8,609 bases of DNA. Origin: JBBDRX01 sp040905245 (GTDB lineage: Bacteria; Bacteroidota; Rhodothermia; Balneolales; Balneolaceae). The notes under the pieces were generated by a model. The model saw only the letters and a program-made list of their open reading frames with translations. It did not search any database and was not told the origin of the DNA. Positions 1-6,448 of the stretch are shown here, one piece after another. The stretch's first letter is position 1. Every line of letters starts with the position of its first letter. The position numbers were made by a program, and so were the translations under genes. The stretch spans positions 1 through 8,609 of the forward strand of contig JBBDRX010000037.1 of assembly GCA_040905245.1 (NCBI GenBank). The letters run 5' to 3'.

Positions 1-1
1 T

Positions 2-1149
2 CGACAGCTGAAACGAGAGAAGAAAGAGCTGACGGTGGGTGTTCTCGGCTGTATGGCCGAACGCATTCGTGACAAGATAATAGAACAGGAGCAGCTGGTC
101 GACCTGGTGGTGGGCCCGGATGCCTACCGGGACATTCCCAGGCTGCTGAATCAAGTGGACGACGGCCGGAAAGCGGTCAACGTACTGCTGAGCCTGGAAG
201 AGACCTATGCAGATATCTCACCGGTCCGGACAGCCGGCAACGGGATCAACGCGTTTGTCTCCATCATGCGGGGTTGCGACAATATGTGTTCGTTCTGTGT
301 GGTACCGTTTACGCGGGGCCGGGAGAGAAGCCGCCCGATCGACAGCATCATGGGTGAGCTGAGTCAGCTTGATGAACAGGGTTATCGGGAAGTCACCCTG
401 CTGGGCCAGAACGTCAACTCCTACAAAACGGAGAATGAAACATTTACAAGCCTGATGGACCGGGCAAGCAAGGCGTTTCCGGAGATGCGGTTCCGCTTCT
501 CTTCGCCCCACCCGAAAGACTTTCCAATCGACCTGCTTCACCTGATCAGTGAGCGACCCAACCTCTGCAACTACATTCATATCCCGGCCCAGTCCGGCAA
601 CAACGATGTCCTCGAGCGGATGAGACGGCCCTATACCCGGGAGCAGTATCTGGAACTGGTCGACACAATGCGGGAGATTATCCCCGGCCTGGCCCTTTCC
701 ACGGATATTATCACCGGATTCTGCGGTGAGACCGAACAGGAGCACGAGGATACGGTAAGCCTGATGGCGGCTGTACGATACGACCTGGCCTATATGTTTG
801 CCTATTCCGAACGCGAGCGCACGCTGGCTCACCGCAAGTTTGAAGATGATGTGCCGGAGGATGTCAAAAAACGGCGGTTGACCGAAATCATCGAACAGCA
901 GATGCGAATCCAGGAGGAGCGAAATCTGGAAGAGATTGGCCGCGAACACCTCGTATTGGTGGAAGCCACCAGCAAACGGTCTGAGGACCAGCTCTGCGGA
1001 CGGACGGATACCAACAAGATGGTTGTGTTCGACCGCAAAGAGTTCCGGCCGGGAGAGTATGTGGTCGTAACCATTCAGGATGCCACCTCGGCAACCCTGA
1101 TGGGCGAAGCTCACCGAAAGACCACTCTCCAGGAGTACTACGGGCAAAC
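2..1149 (+). CDS. miaB: MiaB, tRNA-2-methylthio-N6-isopentenyladenosine synthase (partial at both ends)
   Basis: This radical-SAM methylthiotransferase adds a 2-methylthio group to N6-isopentenyladenosine at position 37 of tRNAs reading UNN codons. The frame is open from base 2, so the true start and the first two auxiliary-cluster cysteines lie to the left of the window. The third cysteine of that N-terminal MTTase domain is seen in GVLGCMAER (codon 50-52). The radical-SAM motif RGCDNMCSFC (CxxxCxxC, codons at 275, 287 and 296) follows, then typical family stretches such as LLGQNVNSY, RFSSPHP, HIPAQSGN and STDIITGFCGET. A C-terminal TRAM RNA-binding domain spans roughly 930-1120, with CGRTDTNKMVVF inside it. 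By 1149 the TRAM domain is essentially complete, so the stop codon is probably hidden in the N gap only a few codons further on. MtaB-type paralogues are less likely because the sequence follows Bacteroidota MiaB closely. Confidence 0.95.
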
Positions 1150-1249
1150 NNNNNNNNNNNNNNNNNNNNNNNNNNNNNNNNNNNNNNNNNNNNNNNNNNN
1201 NNNNNNNNNNNNNNNNNNNNNNNNNNNNNNNNNNNNNNNNNNNNNNNNN
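1150..1249. other. Assembly gap of 100 N
   Basis: Exactly 100 consecutive N, the usual placeholder for a scaffold join of unknown size. It hides the 3' end of miaB and whatever lies between miaB and the terminator at 1258. The reading frame cannot be carried across it, and the two sides need not really be 100 bp apart. Confidence 0.98.
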
Positions 1250-1257
1250 GAAAAAAG

Positions 1258-1288
1258 AAAAGCCCCCGAAGATCATTCGGAGGCTTTT
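1258..1288 (-). terminator. Rho-independent terminator of the DUF4382 lipoprotein gene
   Basis: A 13-bp stem with one mismatch (left arm 1258-1270, right arm 1276-1288) closes a 5-nt loop, GATCA. On the minus strand the hairpin is followed by TTTTCTTTTTTC (the complement of 1250-1261), which is a good terminator tail. It lies 94 bp beyond the lipoprotein stop codon. On the plus strand the arm ends in TTTT but then runs into ACC, so it may stop transcription coming from miaB only weakly. The 94 bp between this hairpin and the stop (1289-1382) hold only a small inverted repeat, AGTGAA/TTCACT (1365-1378), and no gene. Confidence 0.75.
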
Positions 1289-1382
1289 ACCGGTTAACGG
1301 TTTGTCGTCCTGTCCTGTTGGGACACTGGTTGTCTATTTTTTCAGCTCATTACTTCTTTCTGCCAGTGAATCTTCACTAACA

Positions 1383-2204
1383 TCAGTTTTGAAGTACAAC
1401 GGGATCCAGTTCGGTCGTTTGTCCCGCAATGACTTCAACATCCTCTACGTCGGTTCGCTGATAGCCATCTTCTCGTGGTTCAACCGATACGGTATAGATG
1501 TCGGCAGGCAGTCCGAGCAGCCGGAACTGGCCGTCGTCTTCATCAGCGAATGTCGTCGATACGGTATCCGCTTCTGCTGTACCTGCATCCAGGATCGCAT
1601 AGGCTGCTGCACGTGCTTCAGGGGTAATCTCACCAGCGATGATACCTGTTTGAGCAAGGTTCGTTGCCCGAATCACCGGTTTCAACAGATATCCCATCCC
1701 GCTCTGACCTGGCTTGACAATGGAGCGATCCGCATCAAAGTCCAGTTGCAATACGTAGCGAATATCCGGCAGGATCTCCGCATTTACATTCAGCTTCAGG
1801 CCTGTCTGAGCCCCACTGGGTACAGTCAGATCAATCACTTCCCCATTTTCGACTACATGGCTCTCTTCCTGGTTCACGATCAGTCGAATCTGGCGATAGG
1901 TTCCGGTTTCAAGTTCTTCTTCACCAAGAACTTCATAGGCTCCGTTAATCAGTTCCAGAAGATTGTAAATCCGATCCGGCTCACTGATTACCTGCCAGCC
2001 TTCGTCTCCCTCTTCACGGTTCACTTCGACTCTCTCTATATGAATGTTTACCTCATCAAAGTCGGCCGGAGCGTCATGCATCCGAACCTCCATCGTTCCG
2101 GTTCCGGCATCCGGTTCCGTTGAGCAGCCTGCTAATAGCACAGCAAACATCCCGGCTGCGAGTGACATCATTCCAATCAATCTTGTTCTATAACGTCTCA
2201 TCAT
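1383..2204 (-). CDS. DUF4382 domain-containing lipoprotein
   Basis: A predicted secreted lipoprotein of 273 aa from the chosen start. The N-terminus has a basic n-region (MMRRYRTR), a hydrophobic stretch and the lipobox LLAGC with Cys27, so the mature protein should be lipid-anchored in the envelope. Residues of about 36-181 match DUF4382, seen in GTMEVRMHDAPADFDEVNI near its start and GYLLKPVIRA near its end. Residues of about 186-272 look like a carboxypeptidase-regulatory-like or transthyretin-type beta-sandwich (GEITPEARAAAYAI, then GQFRLLGLPADIYTVSV, then VIAGQTTEL), a common partner of DUF4382. The biochemical role of DUF4382 is not known. The protein is notably acidic, with runs such as REEGDEG and GEEELE. 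It is a single-gene unit, divergent from the glycan operon, and ends at the terminator at 1258-1288. An upstream in-frame ATG at 2225 would add seven residues (MNQQGES) before the signal peptide. Confidence 0.85.
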   Translation of the reverse strand: MMRRYRTRLIGMMSLAAGMFAVLLAGCSTEPDAGTGTMEVRMHDAPADFDEVNIHIERVEVNREEGDEGWQVISEPDRIYNLLELINGAYEVLGEEELETGTYRQIRLIVNQEESHVVENGEVIDLTVPSGAQTGLKLNVNAEILPDIRYVLQLDFDADRSIVKPGQSGMGYLLKPVIRATNLAQTGIIAGEITPEARAAAYAILDAGTAEADTVSTTFADEDDGQFRLLGLPADIYTVSVEPREDGYQRTDVEDVEVIAGQTTELDPVVLQN

Positions 2205-2209
2205 TGATT

Positions 2210-2215
2210 CTCCTT
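2210..2215 (-). promoter_or_regulatory. Ribosome binding site that decides the lipoprotein start
   Basis: On the minus strand, AAGGAG stands 5 nt before ATG 2204 and 8 nt before the adjacent ATG 2201. This supports MMRRY as the N-terminus over the ATG at 2225, which has only a weak AGGA before it and would put a polar extension ahead of the signal peptide. Confidence 0.6.
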
Positions 2216-2247
2216 GTTGGTTCATGGTTCCTGTAGATTATGTGGTG

Positions 2248-2264
2248 TACCGGTATTTCCGGTA
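2248..2264. repeat. Inverted repeat TACCGG-N5-CCGGTA in the lipoprotein leader
   Basis: Perfect 6-bp arms flank a 5-bp spacer (TATTT). The repeat lies about 45-60 bp upstream of the chosen lipoprotein start. CCGGTAT also appears as a direct repeat here (2251-2257 and 2259-2265). It could be a protein operator or a small leader hairpin. Its function is unknown and it may be chance. Confidence 0.3.
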
Positions 2265-2285
2265 TCGTTCCGGGTGTCCAGCTTT

Positions 2286-2323
2286 GGCACGGTACATACA
2301 ACGCTCTGTTGTATCCGTGTGCC
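2286..2323. repeat. Extended interrupted palindrome in the divergent intergenic region
   Basis: The core is ATACAAC (2296-2302), the spacer GCTCT, then GTTGTAT (2308-2314), a perfect 7-bp inverted repeat. Beyond a 3-nt bulge (TAC, 2293-2295) the pairing goes on with CACGG (2288-2292) against CCGTG (2315-2319), giving 12 pairs in total. It lies between the lipoprotein gene (minus) and the glycan operon (plus). No T-run follows on either strand, so it is not an obvious terminator. An operator for a dimeric regulator, or an RNA structure in a leader, is possible. Confidence 0.4.
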
Positions 2324-2405
2324 TTGTCTCCCGGTTCTCTTATCGGGGCGTTCATGAACTCACTGTGTGAGACGAGTAAGCAGGAAAAAAGTTACATTTC
2401 TTTTT

Positions 2406-2413
2406 TACCTTTG
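2406..2413 (+). promoter_or_regulatory. Candidate Bacteroidota-type -7 promoter element for the glycan operon
   Basis: TACCTTTG matches the Bacteroidota -7 consensus TAnnTTTG exactly and lies 47 bp before the GTG start at 2461. No clear TTTG -33 element is seen at the expected distance; the upstream stretch is A/T-rich (GGAAAAAAGTTACATTTC). A single 8-bp match is weak evidence. The rest of the region 2324-2460 shows no other convincing site. Confidence 0.3.
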
Positions 2414-2460
2414 GTTCGACTCTGCAGAACCGATATTGCTGAACCCTGACTCCTGTCCCG

Positions 2461-3999
2461 GTGATTATCCGACACACTCTTTTCATACTGATTCTACTGG
2501 GGACTGTTCCCGTATCCATCGCCCGGAGTCCGAACGGTTCAGCCCGCGCCGACAGCAGCAGGGTGATTCATGAACTCTACGGAGTCGCTCATGGGAGCTT
2601 TGGACATGAAATACCATTCTGGCTGCAGCACAACCGTTACGACATGGTTTCGAGACAGACGGGAATTCTGGCGGGTGGCCTCTACCGGGGACAGTACCTT
2701 TTTCGTAATTCCTGGAGCCTCGACTGGGGCTCGGAGATTCACCTGCGAAGTGACCGGCCGGTGGACGGTAGCTGGCTCCCCCAGGCCTGGGCAGGAGTCT
2801 CATGGCGGGATCTTCAGTTGAGCGCCGGGCGCTGGAGAGAGCATCTTGGACTGGTTCAGCAGGAAGTATCCGCCGGAGCTTCGATTTGGAGTGGAAACAG
2901 CCGCCCGATGTCAAAAATCAAGCTGGAACTTACCGACTATGCAGGCTTGCCGTTGACGGACGACTGGATCTCCATTCGCGGGGGGATTTCTCACGGGTGG
3001 TTCGACGGGAACCGTCACGTTAAGGATTTCTGGCTGCACGAAAAGTACCTGTATGGAAAGCTGGGGCGGCCGGATACCCCCGAGCTCTATGCAGGGCTTA
3101 TTCATATGGTACAGTGGGGCGGGTTCGATACTCGCCGGTATGGGCAGATTCCGAGCAGCTTCCGTGACTATATGCGTGTGGTTTTCGGGTTGGCCGGCGG
3201 TGATCAGTCCCCCGACCAGTTCCAGTTTAACCGATTTGGAAATTCGATAGGCTCCTGGCAAGCCGGGTTTATCTGGCGACTGAAGCCGGTGGAGATCTGG
3301 CTCCAGAAGGAGACCTTGTTCGAAGACACGTCCGGATTTAAACTTCGATCGATTGAGGATGGTGTACAGGGGGTGAACCTGCTTTTCCGACACGGGAATG
3401 GCAGGCAGACCGAAGAACCAATCCGAACCCCTTCCAACCTGCGTCATCGAAGCGGGCCGGGGCTTTTTTCCCGGGGCGGGACCGGCCCACAGGAACGGCT
3501 GACCCGGATGACCTGGGAGTTCTGGCATACCAAATCCCAGAGCGGGCCCGGCCCGGCCGATCGACCACCAGGAAGAGACGAGAGCCGGGACGAACAGGGA
3601 CATCGCTATGGCGGCCAGGATAACTACTTTAATCACGGAGTGTATATCGAAGGATGGAGTTATCACGACCGGCTGATCGGAGTACCGCTCATCTATTATG
3701 ACGCGGATCGTCGCCGGGTTGTCAATAACCGCCTGATTGCCCACCACGTGGCGGTGCTTCACCAGCTCCCGTTTGCCAGCCTGCACGCTTCCTGGACCTG
3801 GTCCAGAAACTACGGCACGTATGAATTCCCATTCGAGGAGACTGTGCAGCAGCGTTACCTGATGCTGGCCTGGGAGCAGTCCCTTGCCCCGTGGACCGGA
3901 CTCCCACTTCAGGTTCGTCTGGATCTTGGTATCGACAATGGAGAGCTTACAGGAGACCGCACCGGCCTGCTATTCTCTCTGGGCTATCAATTTTTTTAA
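2461..3999 (+). CDS. Capsule assembly Wzi family outer-membrane beta-barrel protein
   Basis: A 512-aa protein with a signal peptide (IIRHTLFILILLGTVPVSIA, cleavage near residue 21) and the terminal Phe typical of barrel proteins (LGYQFF). Family-like stretches are PFWLQHNRYDMVSRQTG (52-68), HEKYLYGKLG (193-202), LYAGLIHMVQWGG (209-221) and DNYFNHGVYIEGWSY (387-401) followed by GVPLIYY. These resemble the Wzi capsule-assembly family, in which E. coli Wzi binds capsule at the cell surface; Bacteroidota versions often sit with polysaccharide genes. Alternating aromatic/polar strands fill the rest. Two Gly/Pro/Arg-rich polar stretches (about 311-347 and 360-384) look like long loops. The start is GTG with no clear Shine-Dalgarno; it is the only start between the in-frame stop at 2440 and the signal peptide. 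It leads the operon, with the next start 21 bp after its stop. The exact ligand is unknown. Confidence 0.85.
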   Translation: MIIRHTLFILILLGTVPVSIARSPNGSARADSSRVIHELYGVAHGSFGHEIPFWLQHNRYDMVSRQTGILAGGLYRGQYLFRNSWSLDWGSEIHLRSDRPVDGSWLPQAWAGVSWRDLQLSAGRWREHLGLVQQEVSAGASIWSGNSRPMSKIKLELTDYAGLPLTDDWISIRGGISHGWFDGNRHVKDFWLHEKYLYGKLGRPDTPELYAGLIHMVQWGGFDTRRYGQIPSSFRDYMRVVFGLAGGDQSPDQFQFNRFGNSIGSWQAGFIWRLKPVEIWLQKETLFEDTSGFKLRSIEDGVQGVNLLFRHGNGRQTEEPIRTPSNLRHRSGPGLFSRGGTGPQERLTRMTWEFWHTKSQSGPGPADRPPGRDESRDEQGHRYGGQDNYFNHGVYIEGWSYHDRLIGVPLIYYDADRRRVVNNRLIAHHVAVLHQLPFASLHASWTWSRNYGTYEFPFEETVQQRYLMLAWEQSLAPWTGLPLQVRLDLGIDNGELTGDRTGLLFSLGYQFF

Positions 4000-4020
4000 A
4001 GGAGTAGGAAGAACCGAATC

Positions 4021-4617
4021 ATGGCAAAACGGCTTCTGGATCTTGTCTGTTCCATCCTTGGACTGCTTATGCTCTCCCCACTCCTGGGGGGGATCGCTCT
4101 GCTGATTCGCCTGCAGATGGGGTCGCCTATTCTGTTTCGACAGAGGAGGCCAGGCCTTGGAGGGAAGCCGTTTATCTTTTTCAAATTTCGGACTATGCGT
4201 AATTATCGCGACAACAGGGGCAAACTGCTTCCGGACAAAGATCGGCTGACGCGTCTGGGCGAATTTCTCAGGCGTTCCAGCCTGGACGAACTCCCCTCGC
4301 TCTATAACGTCGTCAGGGGCGAGATGAGCCTGGTCGGGCCCCGGCCGCTTTTAATGGAGTACCTGCCTCTCTACAACCGGGAGCAGATGAAACGGCATGA
4401 TGTGAAACCCGGAATCACCGGCTGGGCACAAATCAACGGACGAAACCGGATCGACTGGCCAGCCAAGTTTCGGCTGGATCTCTGGTATGTGGAGAACCGG
4501 AATTTTTGGCTGGACCTGAAAATTCTTTTTTTAACTCTTATAAAAGTGTTCAAACGGGAAGGAATTTCGTCCGAAGGACACGCAACTGTCGAAAATTTCA
4601 AGGGGAACAATCCATGA
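4021..4617 (+). CDS. PglC-type bacterial sugar transferase (monotopic phosphoglycosyl transferase)
   Basis: A 198-aa enzyme, about the size of the minimal PglC-like catalytic unit and lacking the extra N-terminal membrane domain of WbaP. It should transfer a sugar-1-phosphate from a nucleotide sugar to undecaprenyl phosphate at the cytoplasmic face, the first step of a lipid-linked glycan. Seen in order: KRLLD at the N-terminus; a hydrophobic re-entrant helix (about 8-32) broken by Ser-Pro (19-20); LFRQRRPG (38-45); FKFRTM (54-59); the catalytic Asp-Glu pair D89-E90 in SSLDELP; GEMSLVGPRPL (100-110); and PGITGWAQINGRN (130-142). The C-terminus ISSEGHATVENFKGN is also typical. AGGAG (4000-4004) and AGGA (4006-4009) precede the ATG. 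The gene overlaps the next by ATGA, so the two are probably translationally coupled. The donor sugar cannot be read from sequence; an N-acetylated amino sugar would suit the neighbouring formyltransferase. Confidence 0.92.
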   Translation: MAKRLLDLVCSILGLLMLSPLLGGIALLIRLQMGSPILFRQRRPGLGGKPFIFFKFRTMRNYRDNRGKLLPDKDRLTRLGEFLRRSSLDELPSLYNVVRGEMSLVGPRPLLMEYLPLYNREQMKRHDVKPGITGWAQINGRNRIDWPAKFRLDLWYVENRNFWLDLKILFLTLIKVFKREGISSEGHATVENFKGNNP

Positions 4618-5393
4618 ACTATCTGTTTGCCGGAGACCGGGATATCGGTGTCCGGGTATTGACTCACCTGCTCGAAGAGGGGTACAAGCCGTCGGCTCTG
4701 CTGCTTCCCGACCCGGCCGGCGCATCCCATTCGGCCCGTCTCAGGGAAATTGCAGGACTTCCGGAATCCCATATACTGCTTGGAGGAGATCTGAGCCGAC
4801 CAGAAGCAGTCTCCCAGATGAGAGCATTAGAACCGGACTATCTGATCGCAGTTCATTATCCACATCTGATTCCCGGAAACGTACTTGAAATTCCGAAGGA
4901 GGCGGCACTGAACCTCCACCCGGCCTGGCTTCCGTACAATCGTGGATGGCACACTCCGAGCTGGGCCATTCTGGAGGGGACTCCAGCCGGCGCAACATTG
5001 CATGTCATGTCTGAAAAGACCGATGGCGGGGATATTGTACACCGGCTGCGGGTCGATATTGACCCTGCAGATACGGCCGACTCTCTCTATCAGAAGTTAA
5101 AAAATGCCGAATTCTCTCTGTTTTGTGAGCTTTTGCCCGCTCTGGTTCGAAAGGAGTATAACCGGCTCCCACAACCTGATAACCAGGGCACATTTCATAA
5201 AAAAGAGGACCTGTCAGGGAGTTCTGTGCAGGAGATTGATCTGGACGGAACCTATTCCGGACGTGAGTTACTGGATAAATTGAGAGCGTTGACGACAAAT
5301 GATGTTTCCGAAGCTGCCTGTTTTCAGAGAGATGGGCGACGATTCAGAGTACAGGTGAGTATTACAGAAGAGGAGAATGAACAAAAGGAATGA
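4614..5393 (+). CDS. Formyltransferase family protein, probably sugar-nucleotide N-formyltransferase
   Basis: A 259-aa protein of the methionyl-tRNA formyltransferase fold, which uses N10-formyl-tetrahydrofolate. The catalytic Asn-His-Asp set is present: N100 and H102 in LNLHPAWLPYNRG, and D137 in KTDGGDIV. The gene sits directly after a glycan-priming transferase. Its C-terminal part (GTFHKKEDL at 192-200, LRALTTND at 223-230, then a short beta stretch, RRFRVQVSI) resembles enzymes that formylate the amine of dTDP- or GDP-linked 4-amino sugars for O-antigen or capsule. It is shorter than true Met-tRNA formyltransferase (about 310 aa) and lacks an obvious version of its tRNA-binding C-terminal domain. 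The start is ATG 4614, overlapping the upstream stop (ATGA), with AGGGGAA at 4601-4607 as the ribosome binding site; the frame stays open upstream but that part overlaps the transferase gene. The substrate is unknown, and no aminotransferase that could make one is in the window. Confidence 0.85.
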   Translation: MNYLFAGDRDIGVRVLTHLLEEGYKPSALLLPDPAGASHSARLREIAGLPESHILLGGDLSRPEAVSQMRALEPDYLIAVHYPHLIPGNVLEIPKEAALNLHPAWLPYNRGWHTPSWAILEGTPAGATLHVMSEKTDGGDIVHRLRVDIDPADTADSLYQKLKNAEFSLFCELLPALVRKEYNRLPQPDNQGTFHKKEDLSGSSVQEIDLDGTYSGRELLDKLRALTTNDVSEAACFQRDGRRFRVQVSITEEENEQKE

Positions 5394-5415
5394 TGACTGT
5401 GTGCAGCCGATGTAC

Positions 5416-6432
5416 TTACCGACCCTGCCCCTGGCCTGGAGGATTGTTGCCTTGTCCCGGGGGATTATTTCCCTGTCCCGGCGGGTTGCTTCCCTGTCCC
5501 GGCGGGCCATTTTCACCCGGGCGAACCGGGCGGCCGCCACGACCGGGGTGATCCTCTCCCCGATCCGGCCGATTTTCAAGCCCTGGTGGGCGCTGGCCGG
5601 GCGGGCCACCACCACGGACATCTCCATTAAACAGATTTTGAAGAATTTCGGCCGCCGGTATCCCGCGATCAATCTGTTGGCCCACACCCTGCATCACGGC
5701 AGAGGCCGGCAACTGGCTTCGCCGCTGGGCCATATTCAACGCTGCAGGAAGTCTCTGAAGATCGCCGGAGGTGAAGTCGTTTTGTATAGCCCGTGTAATC
5801 ACCTCACGAGTTCGTCCGGGGTCTTGTGCAGCAGACGGAATATCCAATGCGATATTGACCGCTGCCAAAACCCGGGACGGGGTCGCATGTTGCATGACTT
5901 CCTCTCCGGACAGCCCATCCAGAATTTCACGTATCAGATCCATGCCCGATTCATCAAAGGAAGCGCGTGAACTAACACTCAGCAGATCCCTCCGGAATGT
6001 TTCACGATCGAACTGCTGCGGTGATCGGGCCAGCATCCGTTCCACATCCGGACGGGCAACCCATTCGTCAATGAACGGCCTGGCCTGTTCTGTACCGCTT
6101 CGAATCCGATCGAGCACATGGTCCATTGCCGCCGCGGGAATACCTTTGGCGATTCCTTCCATTGCTTTCTGAAAGATCATTTCACTCGGAAGGTTCTGTT
6201 CTGCCAGCCGAACAGCAGGATCCAGAATATCGGATAACTCCTGATCACTGAGTCCGCGGGCTTCCCCCCGCTCCATCAGCTCACTAATCCGTTCCTGCGC
6301 AATTCCGGCTCTCACTGCCCGATCCCGAAGCTCTACAAGGGTCATTCCCTGCGCAACAAGCAGCACCGGAAACAGAAGAGCAAGGAACGTAACGATGCAA
6401 ACCTTCCAAACGGTTTTGTATTTTGTTTTCAT
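5416..6432 (-). CDS. Secreted helical protein with internal duplication and Pro/Gly/Asn/Gln-rich repeat tail; function unknown
   Basis: A 338-aa protein that I cannot assign to a named family. The N-terminus is a clear signal peptide (lysine-rich start, hydrophobic 11-26, cleavage near VA-Q at 27/28). Residues 30-270 look alpha-helical and contain a diverged duplication: about 44-113 against about 205-270, matching as EL/DL, then LP, then GIPAA at near-equal spacing (KGIPAA at 96-101, RGIPAA at 256-261). Residues 271-338 form a low-complexity tail rich in Pro, Gly, Arg and Asn, ending in heptapeptide repeats of NNPPGQG type. There are no cysteines after the signal peptide and no lipobox. The start is ATG 6432, with AAAAGGAG (6443-6450) overlapping the stop of the upstream gene, 16 bp away; it is the last gene of the sigma/anti-sigma operon. 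A structural, matrix or envelope-stress role is possible but not shown. Confidence 0.8.
   Translation of the reverse strand: MKTKYKTVWKVCIVTFLALLFPVLLVAQGMTLVELRDRAVRAGIAQERISELMERGEARGLSDQELSDILDPAVRLAEQNLPSEMIFQKAMEGIAKGIPAAAMDHVLDRIRSGTEQARPFIDEWVARPDVERMLARSPQQFDRETFRRDLLSVSSRASFDESGMDLIREILDGLSGEEVMQHATPSRVLAAVNIALDIPSAAQDPGRTREVITRAIQNDFTSGDLQRLPAALNMAQRRSQLPASAVMQGVGQQIDRGIPAAEILQNLFNGDVRGGGPPGQRPPGLENRPDRGEDHPGRGGRPVRPGENGPPGQGSNPPGQGNNPPGQGNNPPGQGQGR
5428..5511 (-). repeat. Four tandem 21-bp coding repeats (heptapeptide NNPPGQG)
   Basis: Four contiguous 21-bp units (5428-5448, 5449-5469, 5470-5490, 5491-5511) encode, on the minus strand, NNPPGQG, NNPPGQG, SNPPGQG and NGPPGQG just before the C-terminus of the protein. 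The plus-strand units share the core CTGTCCCGGCGG, with unit 1 the most diverged. The in-frame 21-bp period points to copy-number change by slippage without a frameshift. Confidence 0.85.
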
Positions 6433-6448
6433 TGGTCGGTAACTCCTT

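Noticed and set aside
218..1276. Long minus-strand open frame opposite miaB
   Set aside because: It is antisense to a well-conserved gene, crosses the N gap and has no recognisable domain or start signal.
35..1297. miaB reading frame starting at GTG 35 and carried through the N run to 1297
   Set aside because: The frame is open back to base 2 with family-like sequence, so 35 is not the start. The part after 1249 is read across N of unknown length and falls in a terminator hairpin.
1365..1378. AGTGAA-TC-TTCACT inverted repeat just past the lipoprotein stop
   Set aside because: The 2-nt loop is too tight for a stable hairpin and no T-run is adjacent. The better terminator is at 1258-1288.
1302..2123. 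273-codon plus-strand open frame opposite the DUF4382 lipoprotein
   Set aside because: The minus-strand gene has a signal peptide, lipobox, ribosome site and terminator. The plus frame has Cys/Phe/Ile-rich sequence typical of an antisense shadow.
2240..2449. 69-codon plus-strand open frame in the divergent intergenic region
   Set aside because: No ribosome site, no recognisable motif, and it overlaps the palindrome and the candidate promoter.
2911..3786. 291-codon minus-strand open frame opposite the Wzi gene
   Set aside because: It is antisense to a gene with family motifs and a barrel terminus. GC-rich codon use leaves such shadow frames open by chance.
5428..5511. Short regular repeats resembling a CRISPR array
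   Set aside because: The units are contiguous 21-bp in-frame coding repeats with no spacers and no cas genes nearby.
5377..5970. 197-codon plus-strand open frame opposite the secreted repeat protein
   Set aside because: Its repeated LSR-type stretches are only the 21-bp repeats read on the other strand. The minus-strand frame has a signal peptide and ribosome site.
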